A stretch of 54,265 nucleotides of DNA from Gemmatimonadota bacterium. GTDB lineage: Bacteria > Gemmatimonadota > Gemmatimonadetes > Gemmatimonadales > GWC2-71-9. The position numbers and the translations under genes were made by a program. Position 1 is the stretch's first letter, and every line of letters starts with the position of its first letter. Below the pieces are notes generated by a model. The model saw only the letters and a program-made list of their open reading frames with translations, did no database searches and was not told where the DNA came from. The stretch spans positions 1 to 54,265 of the forward strand of contig QKDC01000160.1 of assembly GCA_003246755.1 (NCBI GenBank), given 5' to 3'. Positions 18,891 through 29,432 of this stretch are shown in pieces.

Positions 18891-19785
18891 AGTTGACTCG
18901 GAGATCCATCCCGCGATAGAGATCCGCCACCTGATCGGCGTATCCATTGAACGGAAGTGTGGGTTGACGGCGAAGCTTGCCGAGCCGGCGCTCGGTGGCC
19001 TGACTCCACCGGGGATGATCCACATCCGGGTTCACGTTGGCGTAGAATCCGTACTCATGCGACGCGGATGCCTTCCAGGTGTTGACGGGCTGGTCCTCCA
19101 CGAAACGGATTCGAACGATCGACTTGATCCCCTTGAAACCGTACTTCCACGGCACGATCAGGCGGACCGGCGCCCCGTTCTGATTGGGAAGGACCTTCCC
19201 AAAGACACCCGTCACGAGCAGGGTCAGCGGATGCATGGCCTCATCCATCCGGAGGCCCTCGATGTACGGCCAGGGGAGAATGGACCGTCGTTGACCGGGC
19301 ATCTGTTCGGGATCGTAGAGCGTCGTGAATTCCACGAACTTCGCGTTCGAGGTTGGTTCGAGTCGTTTGATGACCTCCCGGAGCGGATAGCCGTTCCAAG
19401 GGACCACCATCGACCACGCCTCGACACACCGGAAGCGATACACGCGTTCTTCCCACGAGAGACCCCCGAAGAGCTTGGCGAGGTCATACCGCCCTGGCCT
19501 CGCCACTTCACCTTCGACCGACACGGTCCAGGGATACGGACGGAGCGTCCCGGCATATTTGCGGGGGTCGTCCTTGCCGGTTCCGAATTCGTAGAAGTTG
19601 TTGTAGCCGGTGACTTCGTCCCAGGTGTTGGTCTCTTCCTGGCGGGATACGGCATGTGCCAGCCTCGGCATGACGACGGCGGCCGCCCCGAACCCCAGTG
19701 AGGCAAGCCAGTCCCGCCGGCGCCAGTAGAGCGACTCGTCCGTGATCTCGGAGGAACGGATGTCGGGGCTACGACGAATCAGCAT
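18886..19785 (-). CDS. msrP: Protein-methionine-sulfoxide reductase catalytic subunit MsrP (YedY), Tat signal ([16 protein letters not shown]); start approximate
   Basis: [72 protein letters not shown]. Confidence 0.94.
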   Translation of the reverse strand: MLIRRSPDIRSSEITDESLYWRRRDWLASLGFGAAAVVMPRLAHAVSRQEETNTWDEVTGYNNFYEFGTGKDDPRKYAGTLRPYPWTVSVEGEVARPGRYDLAKLFGGLSWEERVYRFRCVEAWSMVVPWNGYPLREVIKRLEPTSNAKFVEFTTLYDPEQMPGQRRSILPWPYIEGLRMDEAMHPLTLLVTGVFGKVLPNQNGAPVRLIVPWKYGFKGIKSIVRIRFVEDQPVNTWKASASHEYGFYANVNPDVDHPRWSQATERRLGKLRRQPTLPFNGYADQVADLYRGMDLRVNY

Positions 19786-19873
19786 GCGACCTCGTTGGTG
19801 GTGTCTCCTCCAAGAGGGGAACGTCTCAGGCCGGCCAGGTGACACGCGGCGAGGACGCCGGCACGAATACCAA

Positions 19874-19961
19874 CGGACAGGGTGGGATTCGAACCCACGA
19901 AACGGGAATACCGTTCACACGCTCTCCAGGCGTGCGCCTTAAACCACTCGGCCACCTGTCC
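19874..19961 (-). tRNA. tRNA-Ser(GGA)
   Basis: Minus strand GGACAGG acceptor 5' arm pairs CCTGTCC; anticodon stem CACGC-CTGGAGA-GCGTG; long variable arm; GGTTCGAATCC T-loop; no encoded CCA. Confidence 0.95.
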
Positions 19962-20041
19962 CCGGCTGCAAATATAGTTGTGGAGATCCCTGTTCGGGTG
20001 TCCTCTCCTCGCCCGATGGTGAGAGGTACGGCTCCGGTCTC

Positions 20042-20436
20042 CTACGGCACCATGATGATGCCGCCCGCCTGCTGTCCCATGGCCACCGAGGCCACTTTGA
20101 TCAGTCGGCGCAGATCGCGCCCATCCACGGTCCCAGGTTCTCCGCCAACCCCCTCGAGCGTCACGAAGGCATACCGGGAGTCGTGACTCACCGCGACCCC
20201 GCTGGCCACGGAGCGGGTGTTCTCGATGTTGGCGAGGGGAGCGCCGTCACTCAAACGCCGGATGCTGGTTGTCCCGGGTCCCTTCTGGGTCACGATCAGC
20301 AGTCTGCCATCGGGAGTCACGGCGAGGTTGTAGGGCGCGGGAATTGAAGGTTGCCGCCATCCAGAACATCGTTGTGAGGATACGAATAGGTGTGGAAAGG
20401 AGCATCTGAGGATCCCGGAGGGAAGGGCGCAGCCTG
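20042..20436 (-). pseudogene. Remnant of YncE-like beta-propeller gene, apparently frameshifted and lacking a start
   Basis: Coherent fragment ...YNLAVTPDGRLLIVTQKGPGTTSIRRLSDGAPLANIENTRSVASGVAVSHDSRYAFVTLEG; an upstream coherent stretch APFHTYSYPHNDVLDGGNLQ is in another frame; the preceding codon is the topA stop. Confidence 0.6.
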
Positions 20437-23094
20437 TTACTCGGTCTTCTTCACCTTCTTGGAACTGGTTGCCTTGCTCTTGGCGGCCGCCTTCTTCTTG
20501 ACCTTCTTGGCGGCCTTCTTTTTCGCCGGCTTCTTCCTCGCACCACCTTTGGTCATCCGTTTGGCTGCGAGCAGGGTGACGGCCTCCTCGAGGGTGAGGG
20601 TCTGAGGATCGCCGCCGGAAGGAATCGAGGCGCTCGTGGTTCCGTGTTTGACGTAGGGACCGTAGCGGCCGTCGAAGACACCGATCGGCACGTCATCATC
20701 GGGGTGAGGCCCGAGGACACGCAATGGTGCAGCACTCTTACGCCCACCTCGCCCTGCCTTGGGCTGTGCCAGGAGTTCCAGGGCTCGATCGAGGGTTACC
20801 GTCAGGACCTTATCCTCTCCCTTGAGAGATCGATAGTCCTTCCCCTCCTTGCCTTTGTCGTGGACCACGTAAGGCCCGAACCGACCAAGGTCCGCAAGGA
20901 CCCGTGCCCCGGTCTCCGGGTGGGCACCGAGAAGCCGGGGGAGGCTGAGGAGACCGAGCGCGATCTCCTCGGTGAGGGTTTCCGGGGTCATGCCCTTGGG
21001 AAGCGACTTCCGGCGCGGTTTCGGATTGTCGTCTGTTACCTCACCGAGTTGGACGTATGGCCCGTATTGGCCCACGAGAACGAAGACCGGTTCCCCGGTC
21101 TCGGGGTGACGACAGAGTTCGCTGGGTCCATCACGCTTCTGCCGGATCAGCGCCGCGACGTCCTGGTCACTCAAGTCCGCGGGCGCGATGTCACGGGGCA
21201 AGGTGGCCCGGAAGCTGTCGCCATTCTCCACGACCTCCACGTAGGGGCCGTACCGACCGATGCGAATACGGGCATCGAGGCCCTCGAGTTCGACGGTGCG
21301 TGCCTGCATCGCGTCGATCCCTTCGGCCTTGCTCTCCACTTGGGCCCGCAACCCCTCCTCGCCAAGGTAGAACTGTTGCAGATAGGGGAGCCATTCCGCT
21401 GCGCCCTCTGAAATCTCGTCGAGCGTCCGCTCCATGCGAGCGGTGAACTTGATGTCCACCAGGTGCGGGAAGTGGTGTTCGAGGAGGCTCGTGACCGCAA
21501 ACGCCGTGAAGGTCGGGACCAAGGCCTGTCCCTGTTTGATGGCATACCGCCGTTCGAGTATGGTCCCGATGATGGACGCATAGGTGCTGGGCCGACCGAC
21601 CCCGTCTGCCTCCAGTTCCTTGACGAGTGTGGCCTCGGTGAACCGGGCGGGTGGTTGTGTCACATGCCCCGTTGCCTCGAGGGCCAGGCACACCGGATGA
21701 TCCCCGACGGCCAGGTCGGGGATGGCAATTTCCTGCCCTTCGAGGGCCGCGTTGGGATCGTCGGAGCCTTCGACATACGCCCGCAGGAATCCTGGAAAAT
21801 CGATGCGCTTGCCCGTGGCCCGAAAGGTGGCCTCATCCACCGCGAGGGTCACCACGATGCCAGTCTGTCTCGCGTCTGCCATCTGGGATGCGACCGTGCG
21901 CTTCCAAATGAGCTCGTACAGCGACCGCTCCACTCCCTTGAGCCCGGTCTGGTCGGCAGTCTTGAAGACGGCCCCGGCCGGTCGGATGGCCTCATGGGCC
22001 TCCTCCGCTGCGGCGTTCTTGTTGACATAGTGCCGAGGCTTCGCCGGCAGGTACTCGTCACCGTAGAGCGAAGCGACGCACTCCCTGGCCGCACTCAGAG
22101 CCTGGTTGGAGAGATGGACGGAGTCGGTCCGCATATAGGTGATGAATCCGCGCTCGTACAACCCCTGGGCGGTGCGCATGGTCTCACGCGCGCTGAGACG
22201 GAGTTTCCGGTTGGATTCCTGTTGCAGCGTCGAAGTCGTGAAGGGCGCCCACGGACGGCGAATCTGAGACTTTTCCTCTCGTCCGGTAACATCCCAAGGT
22301 CGCCCATTGAGTCGTTCCTGAAGTCCTCGGGCTTCGGGTTCGCCGAGGAGGAGCACGTCCTTCCCCGTGGCGATCTTCCCGGTGTGTTCATCAAAGTCCT
22401 TCCCCGTGGCCAGACGACGCCCGTCAAGCGCCACGAGTTGCGCCTCGAACGATTGGCCGGCGTGTTCCAGGGTGGCCTCGAGATCCCAGTACGTTCCTGC
22501 ACGGAATGCCCGACGCTCTCGCTCGCGCTGCACCAGGAGTCGCACACCAGCCGACTGGACCCGACCCGCCGAGAGGCCCCAGGCCACCTTCTTCCAGAGC
22601 AGAGGGGAGAGGGTATACCCAAACAAGCGGTCGACGATCCGACGCGTCTCCTGAGCTCGGACCAGCTTCCCGTCGACCTCCCGGGCATTCTCGAGGGCCT
22701 CAAGGATGGCCTCTCGCGTAATCTCATGGAATACCATCCGTCGCACCGGAATCTTGGGAGCAAGCACCTGTGAGAGATGCCATGAGATGCTCTCCCCTTC
22801 CCGATCCTCGTCCGTGGCCAGAATCAGCATTTCAGCGTCGCTCAACGCCTGTTTGAGATCACGGACGACTTTCTTTTTGTCGGCGGGAATGATGTAAAGT
22901 GGTTCGAAGTCTCGATCGACGTTGACCCCAAGCCGGGCCCACTCCTCCCCCTTCAGCTTCGCGGGGATGTCAGCTGCACTGTCCGGCAGATCGCGGATGT
23001 GCCCCATGGACGCCGTCACGGTGTAACCCTTCGGCAAGAACTCCTTGATGGTCCTCGCCTTGGTCGGCGATTCCACGATCACCAGTTTCCCCAT
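20437..23094 (-). CDS. topA: DNA topoisomerase I with lysine-rich C-terminal tail
   Basis: [63 protein letters not shown]-terminal [21 protein letters not shown]; trimmed start ATG at 23094. Confidence 0.97.
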   Translation of the reverse strand: MGKLVIVESPTKARTIKEFLPKGYTVTASMGHIRDLPDSAADIPAKLKGEEWARLGVNVDRDFEPLYIIPADKKKVVRDLKQALSDAEMLILATDEDREGESISWHLSQVLAPKIPVRRMVFHEITREAILEALENAREVDGKLVRAQETRRIVDRLFGYTLSPLLWKKVAWGLSAGRVQSAGVRLLVQRERERRAFRAGTYWDLEATLEHAGQSFEAQLVALDGRRLATGKDFDEHTGKIATGKDVLLLGEPEARGLQERLNGRPWDVTGREEKSQIRRPWAPFTTSTLQQESNRKLRLSARETMRTAQGLYERGFITYMRTDSVHLSNQALSAARECVASLYGDEYLPAKPRHYVNKNAAAEEAHEAIRPAGAVFKTADQTGLKGVERSLYELIWKRTVASQMADARQTGIVVTLAVDEATFRATGKRIDFPGFLRAYVEGSDDPNAALEGQEIAIPDLAVGDHPVCLALEATGHVTQPPARFTEATLVKELEADGVGRPSTYASIIGTILERRYAIKQGQALVPTFTAFAVTSLLEHHFPHLVDIKFTARMERTLDEISEGAAEWLPYLQQFYLGEEGLRAQVESKAEGIDAMQARTVELEGLDARIRIGRYGPYVEVVENGDSFRATLPRDIAPADLSDQDVAALIRQKRDGPSELCRHPETGEPVFVLVGQYGPYVQLGEVTDDNPKPRRKSLPKGMTPETLTEEIALGLLSLPRLLGAHPETGARVLADLGRFGPYVVHDKGKEGKDYRSLKGEDKVLTVTLDRALELLAQPKAGRGGRKSAAPLRVLGPHPDDDVPIGVFDGRYGPYVKHGTTSASIPSGGDPQTLTLEEAVTLLAAKRMTKGGARKKPAKKKAAKKVKKKAAAKSKATSSKKVKKTE

Positions 23095-23167
23095 GCCCTT
23101 CCTTTCATTGATCTCGCTCGTCCCTGCCGAGTTTTCTTCACCGGCCCACCTCGGTGGCGGGGCTAAT

Positions 23168-23196
23168 GTAGTACAAGGCCATCGGGAGCCTGTCAA
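23168..23196 (-). promoter_or_regulatory. topA promoter candidate: TTGACA-N17-TACTAC
   Basis: Perfect -35 hexamer on minus strand 23196-23191; weak -10 at 23173-23168. Confidence 0.4.
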
Positions 23197-23361
23197 TCGC
23201 AGGGTGCAATTACGTTCGTCCTTTCGCACCCTGCGGAGACACCAAATGGACCAGATGAGAAATGATGGTGGAGGGCACGATACGCTGGCGGATTGGCCCG
23301 CTGATGCGCCCACGGACCTCGGCCTGGTCCGGAAACCGGGAGCAGGTCGCCATGTCGGGAA

Positions 23362-23409
23362 GAGTAGGATCCGAACGCCCCTCCACCGGAAGGAGGCGTC
23401 CCCCTACTC
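23362..23409. other. 48-nt nested inverted repeat (outer GAGTAGG/CCTACTC, inner ACGCC(CC)TCC/GGAGGCGT)
   Basis: Read directly; intergenic between the anchor-B operon and topA. Confidence 0.6.
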
Positions 23410-23460
23410 GTCCAGTTCCGTCTCCGTGAGAATGGGGAGGGACGCGGAATGCCCTTGAGA

Positions 23461-23634
23461 CTACGTCTTCCGATTGCGCAGTCCGTACCATCCCAGGGCG
23501 ACGAGGCCGAGTGCGGCAAACATCAGACCCGGTGGGGGACCGATGGTTGCCGTCTGCACCCCGCAGAGCCCGGTGAGAATACAGTCTCCGGGTGTGAAGA
23601 CCTGCCCGGTCATGAACAACAGGGAAAGCATCAT
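23461..23634 (-). CDS. 57-aa ORF with C-terminal anchor-like region (GPPPGLMFAALGLVALGWYGLRNRKT)
   Basis: ATG at 23634 overlaps the upstream stop (ATGATG); motif-hydrophobic-basic tail resembles surface-sorting tails. Confidence 0.5.
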   Translation of the reverse strand: MMLSLLFMTGQVFTPGDCILTGLCGVQTATIGPPPGLMFAALGLVALGWYGLRNRKT

Positions 23635-26015
23635 GGTACCAGAGTCCGATCGCTCTTCTTCAGCATGAAGAGTCCCTCGGCCTGGCTCGTCACCACAACC
23701 GTGCCGCTCTTGAAGTAGGGGTAGTTGCTCCACGACCCATAGTCCGTCCCCGCCTCGTCGAAGGGGAAAGGCGTGGTATCGAAATAGCCGACTTCAACCG
23801 GGCGCAACGGGTCTGTGATGTCGAGGATGCGGAGCCCGGCCACGTAGTTCGACTCGTACAACAGGTTTCCGTGCACATACAGATTGTGGTCCGTCGCCTT
23901 GGTGTTGGCAATATGCTCAGCGGCCAGCACGGGATCGTCCAGATCGCTCACATCCACGATCAGTGTCCGAGTCCCGGCGATCTGTCCGCTCCCCTCATCA
24001 CCCTCGTCGTTCATGAAGAAGTACCGATGATCTTCCGAGAGCCAGCCCTGGTGCGCGTACGAGACGTTGGGGTAGGACAGACTCGAAATCACCTTGGGGC
24101 TCGTCTTGTCGGTCACGTCGGCAATCCCAAGGGCCGTTTCGGATGAGTTCAGGCAAATGGCCCGACCCTGGTACGCGGTATCCGGGCCATGATACGTGAC
24201 GCATTGCGCGTCGTGGGTATACCCGGTTCGCGAATACCCCGTCGCGGGGTCGGCATGGCATCCCGCGAACTGCGGACTCCTCGGGTCACGGATGTCGATC
24301 ATGTGGAGGGCCCCACCACAGCTCTCTCCGCCACCGTTGGAACCCACCGCAAATGCAAACCCGGTCGAGGTGTCGATCACGATATTGTGCGCGCTGAAAA
24401 TCCGGTCGTAGTGAGCGTCCTCCGTGAATCTGACGGGGGGCTGTCGCACGGAGCGAAGTCGCGTCAGATCGAAGACCTGCATCCCGTGCGCGAGGGCGCC
24501 ATCGGCCACAATGAAAGCATGGTCCTTGTAGACCTTGATATCCCGCCACCAATTCGAGCGGGAGCCCTCCGTCTTGGGAAGGTCACCGAGATAGACTGGC
24601 TTACTGGGATCGGTGATGTCGACGAAGGAGGTACCGTCGGTCCGACCGACCAGAGCGTATTCCCTGTTGGTCGTGGGATCGGTCCATCCCCACACATCAT
24701 TTACCTTCGTTCCCCGACCGCCCCCGATGGCGCTGACCGGCAAATACGAGAGCAGGTCGGTTCCGTTGCATTCGAAACCACCGGCGACACCATTGTCGCA
24801 CTCCACCTTCTCTCCCACCACCGAGGCCAAGGCCTCCACATCCGTCCACATCTTCTCGCCAACGATCCAGTCCTGACCGCTCGGGCGCGTCAGAACACTC
24901 ACAGCCCCGAGAATGATGTTCCCGTCGCCCGGCAGACCGACGACCGCGTTGTTCCCAAGGATCGAGAGTTCCCCCCCGAATCCCTCGCCGGAACTCCCCG
25001 CCGGATGGGCGAGTTTGGTCGCACTCGTCACTTCCCCGTCCGCGGTCGCGATCAACCTGTAGATGCGCCCGGCGCCAGCGTGGGCCCCTGGCGCACCGAT
25101 CCAGAGATCATTGCCGTCCCAGGCCATGGCACTCCCGAAGCGACCGTTCGGAGCTCCGTCGAAGGGCTTGATCTGCCCGGTTTCCATCCAGCTCCCGTTT
25201 TCAGGGTTCCGCCTGAAGACGAACACGGCACCCGACTGTCGCTCGTGTCCTGGGGCCCCAACGTACGCCTCGGTCCCACGCAGAGTGACCGACATTCCAA
25301 ACGAGCTTCCGCGTGACAACCCCCTCCCGCGGAGTTGACTCTCCTCGGACCAGGTCCCCGTCGCCGGGTCCCTGCGAAAGACGTAGGCCACCCCAGTGGA
25401 GGTGTCCCTCACTCCAGCCCCAACCAGGAGCCGATTGTCGTCGACCGACAGGCTGGTACCGAAGAAATCTCCGGGCCTACCGTCGCTGGCGTGCAGCGTT
25501 GCCTCCTCCACCCAGTCTCCCCCACCGGCAACGCGCCAGACGGTGACAGCCCCTCGACCCTCATTCGCGCCCCACGAAGCGACGTAGGCCACGTCGCCCT
25601 CCAGCAGCACCTTCCGTCCATGAGAGTCTCCAGGCTTGGTGGCGGCCGCCACGAGCTTGGTCTTCTGCTGCCAATTTCCTGCTCGGTCCTTCTCGAAGAT
25701 GTAGGCCGCTCCGGCCGCTTCGTCGATGGAAGTCGACCCCACAAGGAGTCTGTTACCACTTGCCGAGATGCTCCTGCCGAAGCGGTCGATATTGAAGCCA
25801 TCCGAGGCATTGAGGCGTCCGGCTTCGACCCACTGACCCCGCCCATCGACACGGTAGACGAAGACGGCCCCGGGGGCGTAGGGATTGATGGGATTGCCAA
25901 CGAACATCTCACCGGCACCCGCGGCAACCGCACTCCCGTAGCCTTGAGCTGAAACGAGTACGGGGATCACTACCAGGGCGAGCACGAGCTTCGCGGACCG
26001 CATGGCTTCCATCAT
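23631..26015 (-). CDS. Secreted choice-of-anchor-B family protein with N-terminal FG-GAP-like repeats
   Basis: Signal peptide; repeated DxFGxSxSxxxNRLLVG units; C-terminal half NDVWGWTDPTTNREYALVGRTDGTSFVDITDPSKPVYLGDLP...SAHNIVIDTSTGFAFAVGSN. Confidence 0.82.
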   Translation of the reverse strand: MMEAMRSAKLVLALVVIPVLVSAQGYGSAVAAGAGEMFVGNPINPYAPGAVFVYRVDGRGQWVEAGRLNASDGFNIDRFGRSISASGNRLLVGSTSIDEAAGAAYIFEKDRAGNWQQKTKLVAAATKPGDSHGRKVLLEGDVAYVASWGANEGRGAVTVWRVAGGGDWVEEATLHASDGRPGDFFGTSLSVDDNRLLVGAGVRDTSTGVAYVFRRDPATGTWSEESQLRGRGLSRGSSFGMSVTLRGTEAYVGAPGHERQSGAVFVFRRNPENGSWMETGQIKPFDGAPNGRFGSAMAWDGNDLWIGAPGAHAGAGRIYRLIATADGEVTSATKLAHPAGSSGEGFGGELSILGNNAVVGLPGDGNIILGAVSVLTRPSGQDWIVGEKMWTDVEALASVVGEKVECDNGVAGGFECNGTDLLSYLPVSAIGGGRGTKVNDVWGWTDPTTNREYALVGRTDGTSFVDITDPSKPVYLGDLPKTEGSRSNWWRDIKVYKDHAFIVADGALAHGMQVFDLTRLRSVRQPPVRFTEDAHYDRIFSAHNIVIDTSTGFAFAVGSNGGGESCGGALHMIDIRDPRSPQFAGCHADPATGYSRTGYTHDAQCVTYHGPDTAYQGRAICLNSSETALGIADVTDKTSPKVISSLSYPNVSYAHQGWLSEDHRYFFMNDEGDEGSGQIAGTRTLIVDVSDLDDPVLAAEHIANTKATDHNLYVHGNLLYESNYVAGLRILDITDPLRPVEVGYFDTTPFPFDEAGTDYGSWSNYPYFKSGTVVVTSQAEGLFMLKKSDRTLVP

Positions 26016-26128
26016 GAAGGGGTATCCTCGGAACAGGTAAGGGATGCTTCGCCAAGGTGGCGGCGCGCAGGATCCATAGGGCCTACGCGCCGCGGCGAAA
26101 GCGGGTTTCAGGCATGGAGGTCGTCAAA

Positions 26129-26215
26129 CGGACAGGGTGGGATTCGAACCCACGATACCCTTGCGGGTATACCGGTTTTCGAGACCGGCTCCTTCAGCCA
26201 CTCGGACACCTGTCC
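26129..26215 (-). tRNA. tRNA-Ser(CGA)
   Basis: Minus strand GGACAGG/CCTGTCC acceptor; anticodon stem CCGGT-CTCGAAA-ACCGG; long variable arm; no encoded CCA. Confidence 0.95.
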
Positions 26216-26229
26216 AGGAGGCAGGTAAA

Positions 26230-26706
26230 CTAATCTCGGTTCCGGAGTGTGTCGAAGAACTCCTTCAGTAAGCCACTGCATTCGGCCTCGGCCACCCCAC
26301 CGACGACCTCGGGGTGGTGATTGAGCCGGGGATGCCGCAGCAGATCACCGACGGACCCGGCCATTCCGGCCTTGGGATCCCAGGCCCCGAATACGACTCG
26401 CCCGACCTTGGCCAAGACGATCGCACCGGCACACTGTGCGCAGGGTTCGAGGGTGACATAGAGGGTCGCATCGGGCAACCGGTCATCCGCGACAGCGTCC
26501 AGGGCCTCATGGATGGCGATCCATTCCGCATGCGCCGTGGGGTCCTTCCGCGTCAGCGTCAGGTTGTGCGCACGGCTCAGAAGGACGCCGTTCCTCTTCA
26601 CGACGGCGCCAACGGGCACTTCACCGAGGGATGCGGCTCGCCTCGCTTGCTCGAGGGCCGCCCGCATGCCGGCAACATCGGCCTCGGACGGCACGAGTGG
26701 CGTCAT
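26230..26706 (-). CDS. tadA: tRNA-specific adenosine deaminase
   Basis: [54 protein letters not shown]. Confidence 0.93.
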   Translation of the reverse strand: MTPLVPSEADVAGMRAALEQARRAASLGEVPVGAVVKRNGVLLSRAHNLTLTRKDPTAHAEWIAIHEALDAVADDRLPDATLYVTLEPCAQCAGAIVLAKVGRVVFGAWDPKAGMAGSVGDLLRHPRLNHHPEVVGGVAEAECSGLLKEFFDTLRNRD

Positions 26707-29312
26707 GCGGCCTGCACGGCCCCCTGCGTGAAGCGGATCTCCTCGCCACTCCGTTCGACCAGAACGGTATCCCCCTCACTGAACGTCCCTTCCAGCACGT
26801 GGAGTGCGAGGGGGTTTTGAATCCGGGCTTGGATGACCCGTTTGAGGGGCCTGGCCCCGTAGATCGGATCGTAACCCAATTCGGCAAGGAACGCTCGAGC
26901 TTCGGCAGAGACCTCGAGGTGGAGCTTCCGGTCCGCCAGCAGGACCCCAAGCCGATCGATTTGGAGATCGACGATCCGGACAATGTCCTCTCGCGTGAGG
27001 GGCCTGAAGACCACGACATCATCGACTCGGTTCAGGAATTCGGGCCGGAAGTGGCCTCTGAGTTGACTCAGCACTTCCCCCTCGACCACCGCCCAACCTG
27101 CCGCGTCGACCTCTCCAGCCTCCACGATGGCAGAGCTCCCGAGGTTCGACGTCATGATGATGACCGTGTTGCGGAAGTCGATCAACCGCCCCTGACTGTC
27201 GGTCAGCCTCCCCTCATCGAGAATCTGCAACAGGACGTTGAAGACGTCGGGATGGGCCTTCTCGATCTCATCGAGGAGAAGCACGCTATAGGGACGACGA
27301 CGGACAGCTTCTGTGAGTTGACCTCCCTCTTCATACCCCACATACCCAGGAGGAGCACCAATCATCCGTGCCACCGAGTGTTTCTCCATGTACTCCGACA
27401 TGTCCAGTCGCACCATGGCGCGTTCATCGTCAAACAAGAACTCGGCAAGGGCCCGTGCCGTCTCGGTCTTCCCGACCCCGGTGGGTCCGAGAAAGATGAA
27501 GGAACCGGCCGGGCGATTGGGATCTTGTAGCCCCGCACGACTGCGTCGCACGGCGTTCGAGACCGCGGAGATCGCCGCGTCCTGACCCACCACACGACGC
27601 TGCAATTCGCTTTCGAGTCGCGTCAAACGCTCCCGGTCGGACTCCAGCATTTTGGCCACTGGAATACCCGTCCATCGCGCAACGATCTCGGCGATGTCCT
27701 CCGCACCGACCTCTTCACGCAAGTACTTCGCGGATGCCTGGATGTCCTGGAGGCGAGCTTCGTCGAGCAGGATCTCCGCCTCCAACTCGGGAATTCGCCC
27801 GTACCGGAGTTCGGCAGCACGATGGAGATCTCCCTGCCGAGTGGCTTGCTCCACCTCGGTCTTCAAGGCCTCGAGTTCGGCCTTTCTTCCCTGGATACCC
27901 TGAATCGCTTCCTTTTCCGCCTGCCACTGCGCCTTCATGCCCCCGCTCTTCTCCCGGAGTTCACTGATCTCCTGCTCCACGCTCTCGAGGCGCTCCTTGC
28001 CTTCTTTGGTCTTCTCCCCGAGCAGGGCTTGTCGCTGGATCTCCAGCTGCACGATGCGCCGCTCGACCTCATCGATCTCCGAGGGCAGGCTGTCAATCTC
28101 AATCCGGAGCCGACTCGCCGATTCATCGATGAGATCGATCGCCTTGTCTGGCAGGAAACGATCGCCGATGTAACGGTCACTGAGGGTGGCCGCCGCGACC
28201 AGGGCGTTGTCGGTGATTCGCACACCGTGATGCACTTCGTGCTTCTCCTTGAGACCGCGGAGGATGGCGATCGTGTCCTCGACCGATGGCGCACCGACCA
28301 GCACGGGCTGGAAGCGCCGCTCGAGCGCCGGGTCTTTTTCTACATGACGGCGGTGTTCATCCAGGGTCGTCGCCCCGACCACGTGCAGCTCACCGCGAGC
28401 GAGGGCGGGCTTGAGCATGTTGCTCGCATCGACGGCACCTTCGGAGGCCCCCGCTCCGACGATGGTGTGCATCTCATCAATGAACACGATGTAGCGCCCC
28501 TCCGCTTCAACCAGCTCCTTGATCACCGCCTTGAGTCGTTCCTCGAACTCACCGCGGTACTTGGCGCCCGCAAGGAGTTGCCCCATGTCCAGGGCAATGA
28601 TCTCCTTGTTGCGAAGGGAGTCCGGGACATCTCCATTGACGATCCGCTGCGCCAGTCCCTCGACGATTGCCGTCTTCCCCACCCCAGGCTCACCAATGAG
28701 CACAGGGTTGTTCTTGGTTCGGCGTGAGAGCACCTGCATCACACGCCGGACTTCCTCATCACGCCCGATGACCGGATCGAGCTTCCCTGCTCTGGCTTGG
28801 TCCGTGAGGTTGCGGGTATAGCGCTGCAGTGCCTGGTATTTGCCCTCAGGCTCCTGGTCGGTGACCCGGTGCGCCCCTCTGACGGCCGCCAGTGCGGCCC
28901 GGAGGTCGTCACCATCGACGCCGGCCTCACTCAACACGGCTCTCGCGGTGGTCCCCTTCTCCTCAACCAGGGCCACGAGAAGGTGCTCCGTCGAGACGTA
29001 GGCATCCCCCAGTGCCTTGGCCTCCGACTCCGCACGGGTGAAGACCTTGGTGATCTCTCGGCTCATGGTGGGTTCGCCACCACCGGACTGAGAGGGGAAG
29101 CGCGCGAGTTCACGCTCGGTGGCCTCGCGAAGCGCGGTGACGTTCAGTCCACTCTTCTGGAGCAGGGGCTGGATGACCCCTTCGTCCTGATTGAGCAAGG
29201 CCGCAAACAGGTGGGCGTCATTGAGGACTGGATTCCCTCGGGTTCGCGCGAGAGCACCCGCCTCCTGAAATGCCTTCTGCGCCTTGATAGTCATCCGATC
29301 TGGACGGATCAT
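26703..29312 (-). CDS. clpB: ATP-dependent chaperone ClpB
   Basis: Clp-N repeats, two Walker A ([38 protein letters not shown]), middle coiled coil. Confidence 0.97.
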   Translation of the reverse strand: MIRPDRMTIKAQKAFQEAGALARTRGNPVLNDAHLFAALLNQDEGVIQPLLQKSGLNVTALREATERELARFPSQSGGGEPTMSREITKVFTRAESEAKALGDAYVSTEHLLVALVEEKGTTARAVLSEAGVDGDDLRAALAAVRGAHRVTDQEPEGKYQALQRYTRNLTDQARAGKLDPVIGRDEEVRRVMQVLSRRTKNNPVLIGEPGVGKTAIVEGLAQRIVNGDVPDSLRNKEIIALDMGQLLAGAKYRGEFEERLKAVIKELVEAEGRYIVFIDEMHTIVGAGASEGAVDASNMLKPALARGELHVVGATTLDEHRRHVEKDPALERRFQPVLVGAPSVEDTIAILRGLKEKHEVHHGVRITDNALVAAATLSDRYIGDRFLPDKAIDLIDESASRLRIEIDSLPSEIDEVERRIVQLEIQRQALLGEKTKEGKERLESVEQEISELREKSGGMKAQWQAEKEAIQGIQGRKAELEALKTEVEQATRQGDLHRAAELRYGRIPELEAEILLDEARLQDIQASAKYLREEVGAEDIAEIVARWTGIPVAKMLESDRERLTRLESELQRRVVGQDAAISAVSNAVRRSRAGLQDPNRPAGSFIFLGPTGVGKTETARALAEFLFDDERAMVRLDMSEYMEKHSVARMIGAPPGYVGYEEGGQLTEAVRRRPYSVLLLDEIEKAHPDVFNVLLQILDEGRLTDSQGRLIDFRNTVIIMTSNLGSSAIVEAGEVDAAGWAVVEGEVLSQLRGHFRPEFLNRVDDVVVFRPLTREDIVRIVDLQIDRLGVLLADRKLHLEVSAEARAFLAELGYDPIYGARPLKRVIQARIQNPLALHVLEGTFSEGDTVLVERSGEEIRFTQGAVQAA

Positions 29313-29432
29313 GACATTCTCCCTTGACTCACTTCAATTCTCAGTTACGTCAAATCGCGTAAAGCCATGTCACTGCATCGGATAGGACAAAGCAATTCGC
29401 GTACCCAATGATCCTGCCGGAATGACAGCAAA

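Noticed and set aside
21463-22773. 436-aa plus-strand ORF antisense to topA (and the similar 46292-47620 ORF antisense to ribBA)
   Set aside because: Antisense shadow of high-GC coding sequence; no recognisable domains.
23210-23491. Minus-strand 93-aa ORF between the anchor-B operon and topA
   Set aside because: Overlaps the inverted repeat, has no family signature and composition unlike neighbouring genes.
26129-26215. tRNA-Sec, given the nearby selB
   Set aside because: Anticodon reads CGA and the acceptor stem is a normal 7 bp, so it is tRNA-Ser(CGA).
29313-29432. CIRCE or HAIR heat-shock operator upstream of clpB
   Set aside because: Only a short TTGA-N6-TCAA repeat is present; neither the CIRCE 9-bp arms nor the HAIR consensus is found.
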